Shown here one piece after another: positions 48,989-58,477 of a stretch of DNA of 64,000 nucleotides (the first letter of the stretch is position 1; the number at the start of each line of letters is the position of its first letter). The stretch spans positions 2,190,333-2,254,332 of the forward strand of contig NZ_LR812090.1 in NCBI RefSeq assembly GCF_903772925.1, in the 5' to 3' direction. This DNA is from Alteromonas macleodii (GTDB taxonomy: Bacteria; Pseudomonadota; Gammaproteobacteria; Enterobacterales; Alteromonadaceae). Below the pieces are notes generated by a model. That model was not told the DNA's origin. It saw only the letters and a list, made by a program, of their open reading frames with translations, and ran no database searches. The position numbers were made by a program, and so were the translations under genes.

Positions 48989-51586
48989 ATGAGAAAACTC
49001 GTATTAAGTTCCAGTGTGGCCCTTGCGCTGGGTCTAGCAGGCTGTGGTGGCTCCGATGAAACCCTTTCCGACATTCAAGCCGAAACAGAAGTTCAAACAC
49101 CATTTTCACGAATTGTTTTCGACCCAGCTAACGGGAACCTAAACATTCCTAACGACCTTCTAATGCTTCCGGGCGACGATGGTTTCTTTGATTACACACT
49201 GAATATACCGGTCGATGACCCTACAGATTTTGCTGACCCGCAGAATGCTCTTAACGTGTTAGACGGTTGGTCAACTCAACACCCGTTTGTTATTAACGTA
49301 GATACGCCTGTCGGCGCATCGCTTGACGAAAGCTCGCTAGCATCTGGCGTCTTATTATTTGAGGCAACATTAGGGCTTGATCAAAGTGACCCGGAATGTG
49401 CGCAAGTAACTACGCCCTCTGCAGGATGTAAGCTTGGTGATCAACTTACCTTTGGCGTCGATTACGTACTTAGCCTAGCCGATAGTAACACCATAACTTT
49501 TGTTCCTTTAAAGCCACTGAAACCTGCTCAGGGTTATATGCTGGTTATGACCACAGATTTAAAAGATTCGTCTGGCAAATCAGTACAGGGCTCAACTACG
49601 TGGGACTCGGTAAGACAGGACATTAACACTAAGCCGCTATCCAGTGAAGCACAGATTCAAATACAGGGGTTAGTTAATTCATTAGTTAACCCTTTGTTGA
49701 ATGCGGGGTTCGAACGTGAAGACGTCACCTACGTATCGGCGTTTACGACTCAATCTATTGCCAACTCGCTTGATACGATTAAGAAAGTCATGATTAGCCG
49801 TTTTGCACAACTGGCTGCTGGCGGTGACCCATCTGCACCAACAGCCTTACCTGCTATTACAGTACGCGATGTTGCTGCAGCGCCTAATGTTTTAGAAGCT
49901 ATAGCACCGGAAATTGGATTATCTAGCTTAGTCACTACAGTTATAGATCAAAGTAAACAAGGTCGTTCGGATATAGCTGCAATTGATGCAACTGATTTCA
50001 GCGCGTTAGAAACTTGTGCAGGTCTTGCAGGCACAGCCTCTGGTCAGTTAGCTGCCCAGTGGGGTGGGTTAAATGATTTTGCGATAGGTGTTTCTACAGC
50101 AATCTTAAGGCAAGTAGGACCATTCTGTGCAGCTCAACGGTATGAAGGTAATATAGCGTTGCCTTACTTCTTGGGTGTTCCAAGTGCAGAGAATCCGCTT
50201 GCGCCAGTGAATGAATTTTGGAAAGCAGCGTGCGACAGCGGCATTGTGTTAGCTGGCGCACCGCAAGAGTTGCTAGCTGATGCTCAGCCAGGTCCGAATG
50301 CCGAAATGTGTAATTCCCTTGGTCTTGCTGACGTTCGCATTGATGGAGAAATGCTAGACAGCGCGAGAAACATTACTAAATTTAACCCGTATCCACAGCC
50401 AACGGGCGGAAATATGGGCATGGAAACGTTAGACGTGCAGGTAACTATTCCAGATCCTGCAATTGCGGGCGCTCTAGGCTTCCCAATTAGCATGCCTGAA
50501 GCTGGCTGGCCGGTGGTTATTTTAGCCCACGGTATCACCAGTAAAAAAGAAGACATGCTTGCGATTACCGGTACTTTATCTCTAGCAGGTATTGCTTCAG
50601 TGGCTATTGATCAGCCTTTACACGGGAGCCGAGGCTTCGACCTTGATGGTGACGGTACTGATGACTTAAACGCTACAAGCGTAAGCGCTACGCACTATAT
50701 GAACCTTGCTAGCCTACCAACTGCACGTGATAACTTGCGTCAAAGTGTATCTGACTTGCTAGGCCTGCGTTTAGGGCTTAATGCTGTTGTAGATACAACC
50801 GCTGCACAAAATGTCAAATTTGATATGTCACGTGTGTCTGTTATGGGTGTGTCGCTAGGTGCAATGACGGGTGGTAATTTTGCTGCGGTTGCAAACACAT
50901 CAATGGGTGGCGATTTAGCAGCGCTTGATGGTATGTTCGCTGTTAGACAAGCTTCCCTTGAATCTCCAGGAGGTGGCGTAGCGCAATTCTTATTAGAGTC
51001 TCCATCATTCGGACCTCTAATTAAAGGCTTGTTGCTTTCACAGGCGTCAGAAGACTTTGTTGCATTGCTAAACCAACTGTATGAAACAACTGATGTCACT
51101 GAAGAGCAGCTTAGCGCGGCGGTTACTATTTTTGAAGATAATCTAACTGCAGAGCAAGCTGCTGAAGTAAATGCAGTATTTGCAGAATTCGCATTCGCTG
51201 CGCAAACAGTAATGGATGCGGGTGACCCAACTAACTATGCACAAACGCTAGGAAGTAATACACCTGTTCACATGATGACGGTTGTAGGTGATGGTAGCGA
51301 AGAAAACCTACCTGATCAGGTAATTCCAGTTTCAACAGCATTGCCTCTGTCAGGTCAACTTCCACTAGCAGCGACAATCGGTTTAGAGCAAGTCACTACT
51401 ACTCAAGGTCCAGGTACAGACCCAATTAGCGGCGTTGTTCTGTTTAATAGCGGTGCACATGCTTCTAGCTTGAGCCCTGCAGCAAGCGCAGCGGTAACCA
51501 CAGAAATGCAAAAAGAAGTAGCAGGGTATATTGCGTCTGACGCACTAGCGCTTCCAATTTCAGATGAGAGTGTTGTTGCGAACTAG
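48989..51586 (+). CDS. VolA/Pla-1 family surface lipase (lipoprotein)
   Basis: The 865-residue protein resembles the VolA/Pla-1/cef extracellular (lyso)phospholipases of Vibrio and relatives. It has a lipoprotein signal ending GLAGC, then a long beta-rich N-terminal domain (FDPANGNLNIPNDLLMLP is characteristic). An alpha/beta-hydrolase domain contains VVILAHGITSKKEDM as oxyanion region and VMGVSLGAMTGG with nucleophile Ser622. The C-terminal His is probably in FNSGAHASS. The role inferred from the family is release of fatty acids from exogenous phospholipids at the cell surface. It has its own terminator and is followed by another lipoprotein hydrolase. Confidence 0.88.
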   Translation: MRKLVLSSSVALALGLAGCGGSDETLSDIQAETEVQTPFSRIVFDPANGNLNIPNDLLMLPGDDGFFDYTLNIPVDDPTDFADPQNALNVLDGWSTQHPFVINVDTPVGASLDESSLASGVLLFEATLGLDQSDPECAQVTTPSAGCKLGDQLTFGVDYVLSLADSNTITFVPLKPLKPAQGYMLVMTTDLKDSSGKSVQGSTTWDSVRQDINTKPLSSEAQIQIQGLVNSLVNPLLNAGFEREDVTYVSAFTTQSIANSLDTIKKVMISRFAQLAAGGDPSAPTALPAITVRDVAAAPNVLEAIAPEIGLSSLVTTVIDQSKQGRSDIAAIDATDFSALETCAGLAGTASGQLAAQWGGLNDFAIGVSTAILRQVGPFCAAQRYEGNIALPYFLGVPSAENPLAPVNEFWKAACDSGIVLAGAPQELLADAQPGPNAEMCNSLGLADVRIDGEMLDSARNITKFNPYPQPTGGNMGMETLDVQVTIPDPAIAGALGFPISMPEAGWPVVILAHGITSKKEDMLAITGTLSLAGIASVAIDQPLHGSRGFDLDGDGTDDLNATSVSATHYMNLASLPTARDNLRQSVSDLLGLRLGLNAVVDTTAAQNVKFDMSRVSVMGVSLGAMTGGNFAAVANTSMGGDLAALDGMFAVRQASLESPGGGVAQFLLESPSFGPLIKGLLLSQASEDFVALLNQLYETTDVTEEQLSAAVTIFEDNLTAEQAAEVNAVFAEFAFAAQTVMDAGDPTNYAQTLGSNTPVHMMTVVGDGSEENLPDQVIPVSTALPLSGQLPLAATIGLEQVTTTQGPGTDPISGVVLFNSGAHASSLSPAASAAVTTEMQKEVAGYIASDALALPISDESVVAN

Positions 51587-51642
51587 ACACCTATAGTTTG
51601 TTAGACAAAGCAGTGTTACACCAGCTTACATTTTAATGAGTT

Positions 51643-51668
51643 AAAGCCGGCTTCAATGCCGGCTTTTT
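51643..51668 (+). terminator. Intrinsic terminator after lipase gene
   Basis: AAAGCCGGC / GCCGGCTTT with a six-base loop is followed by a T-run. Confidence 0.92.
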
Positions 51669-51826
51669 TGTCTTTACGACTTAAATGTTATTTGTATGTA
51701 GCTGCATGTTAATGTAGTGTAAATAAAAGGTCCGATCAGTCTTATTGACAATAGAAGTCAACGTGTTGAATAAACATAACTTGCGAAAAAACGGACTATT
51801 TCATTCATCATTAGGGAATATTTGCG

Positions 51827-54352
51827 ATGACCAATCAAGGCACATTTAATACTAAACGAACGCTTATTGCGTTTACACTTGCCGGGCTATTAACCGCATG
51901 TGGCGATAACGACAACGATTTTTCAAATATAGAGCAACCAGCGCCACCCACGGCCACTACACCTGAACCAGCGCCTTCACCTATTCCTGCTTTTGCACCG
52001 GACGGTACTTTGTCGGCTGACATAACATGGACGACCTACGGTGTTCCGCATGTAAAAGCTGATAATCTTGAGAGCATGGCCTATGGTGTGGGGTACGCAT
52101 TTGCAAGAGACAACCTTTGCGTACTGGCTGACCAGATTGTTAAATACAACTCAGAGCGTGCCAAGTTTTTCGGCCCAGACCAAGTGCCTGGTAGCGGCGA
52201 CTCTGAGCACCTTATCAACGACTTTGGCTTTTTAACACTTGGTATTAGGGATCTCGCTGAAGAGAATTTACCACGTCTGTCTACAAATTCTCGCGCAATG
52301 TTTAAGGGTTATACGGCAGGGTATAACAGATACTTAAATGAAACACCTTTAGAAGAGCAAGATCAAAGCTGTGCGGGACAGCCTTGGGTAACAGAAATTG
52401 ATAGCGTTGACCTTTTAACATACTCCTTAGGCGTGGCGCTTTTACCCGGCGCTGCTAACTTTTTAGGCCCAATGTTTATTGCTGCGCCACAAGGTGAGAG
52501 CTATTTACCAACTCCAGCCGAGTCATCAAGTGAAGTTGCCTCTTCAATAAGAATATCGCCGACAGTAGGGTTGCCAGATAGAAATCCTCAGGAAATGGGG
52601 TCTAACGGGTGGGGGTTAGGAAGCGATAAAACGACAAATGGGAAGGGAATGGTATTAGGTAACCCCCATTTTCCTCACACCGGAAACTTGCGTTTTTGGA
52701 ACTTCCACGCTCAAGTTCCTGGCCATCTAAACGTAACCGGTAGCTCGCTTACGGGTTTACCAGGTGCAGTAAACATTGGTTTCAATGAAAACGTAGCCTG
52801 GACCCACACATTCTCCACTGCTGAGCATTTCGTTGTGTATCAGCTAACCCTTGATGAAGATGATTCATCAGGCCTTACCCATTTAGTTGATGGAAGCAAA
52901 CGCACTATCTATGAAAAAAACCTTCAAATTGACGTTGCAGTAGGTGGCGGGCAAACCATTAAACTGAATAAGACTGCCTATTACACGAACTACGGTCCAA
53001 TGATTGAAGTTCCAGGTAATTTTGATTGGAATGCTAACAATGCGTTTGCTATTAAAGACGCTAACCTGCCTAACTTTGATATTGTTGATCATTGGCTGGC
53101 TATGAATATGGCCACATCAATGGATGAGTTTAAGCAGGCGTTCAAAGACTATGACGGGGTTATTTTTAATAACACCATGGCTGCGTCGGCTGACGGCCAA
53201 GTATTTTATATCGACGACTCTACGGTACCGAATTTAACTGAAACGGCTATTGAACAATTAACAACGAACCCGCTACTTATTCAAACGAAAGCCGCTGCTG
53301 GTTTTACCGTACTACCGGGAAATATTTCTCAGTTCGACTTCGAAGGCCCAGTTCCTTATGAAGAAGCACCAAAGTACGAGGGCTCTGACTCGGTACAAAA
53401 TTCAAACAATAGCTACTGGTTAACTAACCTAAACTCACCCATTGTTGTGAGTAATCCGCTATTTGGTAATGTGGAGAATCAACAGTCATTGCGCTCACGT
53501 ATGGGGCAGCAGTTTATTGAAAATGAGGCTGGGAGTGATGGTACTTTCACACCCGAGGAAGTTGAAGGGCTATTACTTAATAACCGAAGCTATCTAGCTG
53601 AGAATATATTGCCATCTTTGCTTGAACTATGCGCCGAGCAAGGTGATACGCCAGTAAACGTAGACGGAGTAAGTGTTGATGTAGCACAAGCCTGTGCAGC
53701 CTTAGAGGACTGGGACGGTACAATGAACCTTACGAGTACTGGTGCACATGTTTTCAGAGAATTTGCCTTTCAGTTTAACCAAGCTCCGCAGTGGGAAGTA
53801 CCGTTTTCTCTTGATGCCCCCGTGACTACGCCATCGGGTTTAGTAAAAAATGATACTACTTTAGAGCAATTGGCGCGAGCTACGCAGGTCATCGAACAGG
53901 CTGGGGTAGCATTTGATGCCCCACTCGGTGAAGTGCAATTTGTCGAGCGTAGCTTGCCAGACGGCTCTGCCTCAGGTGTTAAACTACCGTGGGCGGGTGC
54001 TCATAATATTGAAGGTGGCTTTAACGTATTTGATGTAAGAAGCAACAGTAATGGTACACAGTTACCAAGACATAGCTACGAAACAATTAACAGTAATACG
54101 GCGATGAGTGCTGAAGCTGAGGGCTATCACATTAACTATGGCACAAGTTGGGCAATGGTTATCAACTTCACTGATGAAGGGCCAAGGGGTCGAGGTATAT
54201 TAACTTACTCACAGTCTCGTAAGTTTGGCAGTGACCATTTCTTAGACCAGACCCAGCTTTATTCTACACAGCCTACACTTCGGGATATCTATTTCACTGA
54301 TGAAGAGATTGAAGCGAATAAGATTGAGCAGGTTAACCTATCGTCAGAATAA
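51827..54352 (+). CDS. Penicillin acylase family Ntn-hydrolase, lipoprotein
   Basis: An 841-residue N-terminal-nucleophile amidase that would mature by self-cleavage. The signal ends in the lipobox LTAC and is followed by a Pro/Ala/Thr-rich linker. The alpha-subunit part begins at ADITWTTYGVPHVKA. The cleavage site is in MGSNGWGLGS, making Ser259 the new N-terminal nucleophile of the beta subunit. VAWTHTFS and the conserved NNSYWLTN block (oxyanion-hole Asn region) follow. Relatives act on acyl-homoserine lactones (PvdQ, AiiC), cephalosporins or other N-acyl compounds; the substrate here cannot be read from sequence. The lipoprotein signal sets it apart from soluble periplasmic acylases. Confidence 0.88.
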   Translation: MTNQGTFNTKRTLIAFTLAGLLTACGDNDNDFSNIEQPAPPTATTPEPAPSPIPAFAPDGTLSADITWTTYGVPHVKADNLESMAYGVGYAFARDNLCVLADQIVKYNSERAKFFGPDQVPGSGDSEHLINDFGFLTLGIRDLAEENLPRLSTNSRAMFKGYTAGYNRYLNETPLEEQDQSCAGQPWVTEIDSVDLLTYSLGVALLPGAANFLGPMFIAAPQGESYLPTPAESSSEVASSIRISPTVGLPDRNPQEMGSNGWGLGSDKTTNGKGMVLGNPHFPHTGNLRFWNFHAQVPGHLNVTGSSLTGLPGAVNIGFNENVAWTHTFSTAEHFVVYQLTLDEDDSSGLTHLVDGSKRTIYEKNLQIDVAVGGGQTIKLNKTAYYTNYGPMIEVPGNFDWNANNAFAIKDANLPNFDIVDHWLAMNMATSMDEFKQAFKDYDGVIFNNTMAASADGQVFYIDDSTVPNLTETAIEQLTTNPLLIQTKAAAGFTVLPGNISQFDFEGPVPYEEAPKYEGSDSVQNSNNSYWLTNLNSPIVVSNPLFGNVENQQSLRSRMGQQFIENEAGSDGTFTPEEVEGLLLNNRSYLAENILPSLLELCAEQGDTPVNVDGVSVDVAQACAALEDWDGTMNLTSTGAHVFREFAFQFNQAPQWEVPFSLDAPVTTPSGLVKNDTTLEQLARATQVIEQAGVAFDAPLGEVQFVERSLPDGSASGVKLPWAGAHNIEGGFNVFDVRSNSNGTQLPRHSYETINSNTAMSAEAEGYHINYGTSWAMVINFTDEGPRGRGILTYSQSRKFGSDHFLDQTQLYSTQPTLRDIYFTDEEIEANKIEQVNLSSE

Positions 54353-54383
54353 GATGAGACTGGTATTATAACGCAATTACATC

Positions 54384-54415
54384 AGCGGCTTTGCCTTAAA
54401 TTGGGTAAGGCCGCT
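54384..54415 (+). terminator. Possible terminator after acylase gene
   Basis: AGCGGC and GCCTTA on the left pair imperfectly (with a bulge) with TAAGGCCGCT on the right, but the T-run afterwards is short. It may reduce rather than stop transcription into sohB. Confidence 0.5.
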
Positions 54416-54471
54416 CTTTACGTTGTGGGTAAACAACGTTGCTTACCCGTTTATTTTACTAGGAGTAAAGT

Positions 54472-55512
54472 TTGGAGTTTTTGTACGAATACGGTTTGTT
54501 TGTTGCCAAAGCAGTAACGTTAGTTATCGCCTTCGTTGTTGTTGTATCAACCATTGTTGGTGTAGCAAGTAAACAGAAGCAGGGGAAAGGGCAACTCGAA
54601 ATCGTGTCTATTTCTGAGCAATTAAAGGACATTACAAACTACGCTAAAGAAGTCCTTTTAGATAAAAACGCATTAAAAAAGTTAGCTAAAGAACAGAAGA
54701 AAGAGGCCAAAGCGAAGAGCAAGGCTAAAAACAAAGCGACAGATCAGGAGGACGAGTCAAAGAAGTCTCGTTTATATGTTATAGACTTTAAAGGGTCTAT
54801 GGATGCCAATGAGGTCGAGCACCTGCGTGAAGAGATCACCGCTATTTTATGTGTGGCAAATAAAGAAGACGAAGTTTTAGTACGCCTTGAGAGTGGCGGT
54901 GGCGTAGTACATGGTTATGGACTTGCTGCGTCGCAATTACAGCGCATCAAAGAAAAGGGTCTGAAATTGACCATTGCCGTAGATAAAGTTGCGGCAAGCG
55001 GTGGCTATATGATGGCGTGTGTTGCCGATACATTGTTGGCGTCACAGTTTGCGTATATCGGTAGTATTGGTGTTCTAGCTCAGCTACCTAATTTCAATAA
55101 ATTGTTGAAGAAAAACGATATAGAATTTGAGCAGCATACTGCCGGAGAGTTTAAGCGTACGCTAACGATTTTTGGCGAAAATAACGATGAAGGCCGCGCC
55201 AAGTTCAGAGAGGAAATTGAAGAGATTCATGTGCTCTTTAAAGATTTTGTGCAAAGTCAGCGTCCTGAAATGGATATAGATAAAGTAGCTACTGGTGAGT
55301 ATTGGCCAGGAGTTAAAGCAAAAGCACTTGGCTTGGTTGACGACATCACCACTTCCGATGACTACATTCTTTCGCATTACCCAGCACGCGAAATTTTCAG
55401 TGTTAAGTATGCTGTTAAGAAAAATGTTGCGGAAAAGCTGGGTATGTCGGCAGCTAATGTTGTTGAGCGTGTGTTTATGAAAAGCATGAACAAAGCGCGT
55501 CATTGGTTTTAA
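54472..55512 (+). CDS. sohB: Inner-membrane peptidase SohB
   Basis: SohB is a signal-peptide-peptidase-A-like serine protease anchored in the inner membrane. The 346-residue protein starts at a TTG with AGGAG seven bases upstream, reading MEFLYEYGLFVAK like E. coli SohB. One N-terminal membrane helix (about 10-29) and a Lys-rich linker (72-92) precede the protease domain. The catalytic Ser176 is in KVAASGGYMMACVAD and the general-base Lys228 in HTAGEFKRT. DFKGSMDANEVEHLREEITA and GGVVHGYGLAASQLQRI are also family-typical. It is followed about 100 bases later by psrA. Confidence 0.95.
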   Translation: MEFLYEYGLFVAKAVTLVIAFVVVVSTIVGVASKQKQGKGQLEIVSISEQLKDITNYAKEVLLDKNALKKLAKEQKKEAKAKSKAKNKATDQEDESKKSRLYVIDFKGSMDANEVEHLREEITAILCVANKEDEVLVRLESGGGVVHGYGLAASQLQRIKEKGLKLTIAVDKVAASGGYMMACVADTLLASQFAYIGSIGVLAQLPNFNKLLKKNDIEFEQHTAGEFKRTLTIFGENNDEGRAKFREEIEEIHVLFKDFVQSQRPEMDIDKVATGEYWPGVKAKALGLVDDITTSDDYILSHYPAREIFSVKYAVKKNVAEKLGMSAANVVERVFMKSMNKARHWF

Positions 55513-55613
55513 TAGCTATAAACCATCTGTGTTTGTTGCGGCATGAACATAACACCGTTAATAAGCACAGATGGGCGTAAAATTTTTAACCGACAAAAGA
55601 TAATAAAAAGAAT

Positions 55614-56237
55614 ATGGCACGGCATACTAAAAACGATATATTAGATGCGGCGGAATACTTGTTTTCTCAAAGTGGGTTTACCCAAACCTCGATGCGGGAA
55701 ATTACTGCCAGAGCAGAAGTAAATTTAGCGTCGGTTAATTACCATTTTGGTAGTAAGAAAAACTTAATACAAGCGGTGTTTAAGCGATACTTTGATGAGC
55801 TTATGCCACAAGTTAAGACTTGCTTAGACGCTCTCCCGCCTATTGAAGGCGCTAAAGGCGTTGAGCAGCTTTTATATTCGCTTATTCCCCCTATGTTAAA
55901 TCTTAATGCTATATCTGAGCAGGGCACGGCCACCTTTGTAAAATTGCTCGGCCGGGGATACAACGAAACACAAGGGCACTTGCGTAAGTTCCTAATGCAT
56001 GATTATGGTGACTGTATACGCGCTCTCGTAGATGCTATCAGGCGCTGTTTACCTGAACTTCCAGAAGAAGAGCTATTCTGGCGACTGCATTTTGCTATGG
56101 GAAGTTTTGTCTTTTCGATGGCATCGAGTCAGGCATTAACAGAAATCGCTGAATCCGATTTTCATAAGCACGTAGATATAAAAGAAGTCATCCAGCATCT
56201 TGTGCCATTTGTCGCGCAGGGACTTGCCGGTAAATAA
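55614..56237 (+). CDS. psrA: TetR-family fatty-acid regulator PsrA
   Basis: A 207-residue TetR repressor that strongly recalls Pseudomonas PsrA, which senses long-chain fatty acids or acyl-CoA and controls beta-oxidation genes. The helix-turn-helix is ILDAAEYLFSQSGFTQTSMREITARAEVNLASVNYHFGSKK-like in order, and the C-terminal ligand domain has RKFLMHDYGD and ELFWRLHFAMGSFVFSMASSQAL, as in PsrA. No obvious PsrA-type site (CAAAC-GTTTG form) was found in its own promoter region. Confidence 0.85.
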   Translation: MARHTKNDILDAAEYLFSQSGFTQTSMREITARAEVNLASVNYHFGSKKNLIQAVFKRYFDELMPQVKTCLDALPPIEGAKGVEQLLYSLIPPMLNLNAISEQGTATFVKLLGRGYNETQGHLRKFLMHDYGDCIRALVDAIRRCLPELPEEELFWRLHFAMGSFVFSMASSQALTEIAESDFHKHVDIKEVIQHLVPFVAQGLAGK

Positions 56238-56334
56238 ACCACTTCTACAGCTAACGTAAGAACAAAGCGCTAGTCCCCTCAAATGGAGACTAGGCATAGT
56301 GTGAAATAAGCGTTATGAAAAATGCTTGTTGAAG

Positions 56335-56670
56335 CTAGCGAGGAAGGGTCGCGCCAGGAGCTTCAGCGTTTAGCTTCTCAGCCCAAAAATCCTTAACCGA
56401 AAAACCTGATTTGTTGGAAGCCGGTGCTTTTTTCTTAGCAGGTTTGGCTTTTGCTTTGGGTTCGCTTTTCTCTTTCTTTGCTTCTATTGTTTCAGACGAA
56501 TTCGATGCTAGCGATTCTGCCATTTCCTGAAGCTGTGCTAAGCGCATATTTTTTCCGCCATCTACGCTGTACCAACCGCTCTTACTTTCAATAGTCGGCG
56601 CTTTGCCATTAGCTTTTTTATAGGCTTCAGTAAAAGCCGCGATAACTGCATCTTTGTCTAAGTTTGCCAT
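56335..56670 (-). CDS. Small Lys/Ala-rich hypothetical protein
   Basis: A 111-residue protein I do not recognise. The N-terminal half (about 1-50) reads as a compact helical and beta domain (DAVIAAFTEAYKKANGK, SGWYSVDGGKNMRLAQLQ). Residues 60-90 are a low-complexity basic linker with AKPAKKKAPASNKSG similar to histone H1-like tails, and the end is GFSVKDFWAEKLNAEAPG. No signal or membrane segment is visible. It may be a nucleic-acid-associated protein, but that is only suggested by composition. Confidence 0.7.
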   Translation of the reverse strand: MANLDKDAVIAAFTEAYKKANGKAPTIESKSGWYSVDGGKNMRLAQLQEMAESLASNSSETIEAKKEKSEPKAKAKPAKKKAPASNKSGFSVKDFWAEKLNAEAPGATLPR

Positions 56671-56919
56671 GCTTTTTTGCTCTTTATTTTGTTAAGATGA
56701 CGAACGTTTTTGTCCTGTAATACCAATAAGTGACAGCTGATTGATTAAAGCGCAACACGTTACCGATAAAACGAATTAAAAGTAGGCAGTGATTTAAACA
56801 ATCCACTTTTTCCCGTTTTCCTGCGATAAGCGTTTGTCGACTTATAGGTGTTATACGAAACGTTCGCGTATTTTATAGCGTTTTTTTAACAATTTGTCTA
56901 ACTTTCAACCGGAGGACTT

Positions 56920-57681
56920 GTGTCTATTACCCGCCTAGAACTACAAAATTATCTTGATGGAATGTTAAGGGTTAGCGAAATCAGCGATTATTGCCCAAAT
57001 GGCTTACAGGTAGAGGGCACAAGCAAAATAGAGAAAATTGTGACAGGCGTAACTGCATCTCAGGCTTTAGTAGATGCGGCGATAGAAGCTAACGCCGATG
57101 CACTTATTGTGCACCATGGTTACTTTTGGAAAGGTGAGTCGCAGGCTGTGACTGGCATGAAAAAGCGCCGTCTTTCTGCTTTACTAGCCAACGATCTAAA
57201 TTTGTTTGCTTACCACCTTCCTTTAGATGTTCACCCAGAATTTGGTAACAATCGTCAGCTTGCGTCTCTTCTCGATGTTCAAAATGTAAGTGCAGTCAGC
57301 GGTGTAAAACCTGTGGGTGTTGTTATGCAAGGAAATTTTGAGGAAGCAATTGAAGGTGCGGCGTTACAAGATAAATTGCAGCAGCTGTTAGGACGAGATG
57401 TGCTAATAGAAGGGCCTGTTTCAAAACCAATTACGACACTTGCTTGGTGCACTGGCGGAGGTCAGGGATTCATAGAACAAGCGGTTGAGTTAGGTGTAGA
57501 TGCATTTATTACCGGTGAAGTATCTGAGCAAACGGTGCATACAGCAAGAGAAATGGGTATTACCTTTTTCGCGGCTGGCCACCATGCTACCGAACGCTAC
57601 GGCGTGAAGTCTTTAGGTGAACATATTGAGCAGCAATTCGACGTACCTGTTGAGTTTATTGATATCGATAACCCTGCATAG
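56920..57681 (+). CDS. Nif3-like dinuclear metal centre protein (YbgI-type)
   Basis: The 253-residue protein belongs to the Nif3/YbgI family, toroidal hexamers with a two-metal centre and no settled function; GTP cyclohydrolase-related activity has been proposed for some. Metal ligands are visible in LIVHHGYFWKG and YHLPLDVHPEFGNN near the N-terminus and in AGHHATERYG near the C-terminus. The start is GTG with a strong GGAGG only four bases upstream. cmoM follows after 15 bases, probably in one operon. Confidence 0.92.
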   Translation: MSITRLELQNYLDGMLRVSEISDYCPNGLQVEGTSKIEKIVTGVTASQALVDAAIEANADALIVHHGYFWKGESQAVTGMKKRRLSALLANDLNLFAYHLPLDVHPEFGNNRQLASLLDVQNVSAVSGVKPVGVVMQGNFEEAIEGAALQDKLQQLLGRDVLIEGPVSKPITTLAWCTGGGQGFIEQAVELGVDAFITGEVSEQTVHTAREMGITFFAAGHHATERYGVKSLGEHIEQQFDVPVEFIDIDNPA

Positions 57682-57696
57682 CGAAGTTTGTAGTAT

Positions 57697-58449
57697 ATGA
57701 ATAACGATCGTATCTTCGACGGTATTGCTGAAAAGTTCTCAAACAACATTTACGGGACAACCAAGGGCAAATTGCGGCACACATTACTATGTGACGTTCT
57801 TGAACCTTATTTAAAAGCGCCGCTTCGAGCCATCGAAATAGGTGGGGGCACAGGAGTAATGACGGCTCATATAGCCGCGAAAGGACATGCTGTTGTGCTC
57901 ACCGATGCGTCAAAAGATGTGCTTAATCAAGCGGAATCTTTACTTTCTGATGCGCCAAATATACAAATACGGCATCAATATTTACAACAAATAGAAGACC
58001 TAAGTGATTTTGATTTTGTGGTTTGTCATGCGGTTCTAGAATGGCTAGATGCGCCCTTTGATGCTATAGATTTTATGTATAGCAATATGAAACCCGGAGC
58101 GCGCTTAAGCTTGAGTTTCTTTAATCAAGATGCGAATTTATTTGCCAATGCCATTTACGGTAATTTTGATTATATCGCCAAAGGAATGAAGGCGAAAAAG
58201 CAGGTGAGACTTAATCCCAACCAGCCGCTAAGCGCAATGCGAGTAGTTGAGTATTGTGAGTCGTTAGGCTTTAACATACTAGAAAAAGCTGGCATTCGCT
58301 GTTTTCACGATTATATGCGGGATATTACGCATCAAAGTAGCAAATTTAGCGATCTACTTGCTCTTGAACGACAGTATCACCAGCAGGAGCCCTATTTGTG
58401 GCTAGGAAAATACTTTCAACTCATTCTTGAAAAGCCACAAGACGGTTGA
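57697..58449 (+). CDS. cmoM: tRNA 5-carboxymethoxyuridine methyltransferase CmoM
   Basis: CmoM methylates the carboxyl of cmo5U at position 34 of certain tRNAs using SAM. The N-terminus DRIFDGIAEKFSNNIYGTTKGKLRH matches the E. coli protein (DRNFDDIAEKFSRNIYGTTKG), the SAM-binding loop is AIEIGGGTGVMT, and CHAVLEWLDAP and YGNFDYIAKGMKAKK with the C-terminal REITH-like region also agree. Length is 250 residues. It appears to be co-transcribed with the Nif3-like gene. Confidence 0.93.
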   Translation: MNNDRIFDGIAEKFSNNIYGTTKGKLRHTLLCDVLEPYLKAPLRAIEIGGGTGVMTAHIAAKGHAVVLTDASKDVLNQAESLLSDAPNIQIRHQYLQQIEDLSDFDFVVCHAVLEWLDAPFDAIDFMYSNMKPGARLSLSFFNQDANLFANAIYGNFDYIAKGMKAKKQVRLNPNQPLSAMRVVEYCESLGFNILEKAGIRCFHDYMRDITHQSSKFSDLLALERQYHQQEPYLWLGKYFQLILEKPQDG

Positions 58450-58477
58450 GTTTACAGGCAGCTTTGATGCATTGGGT

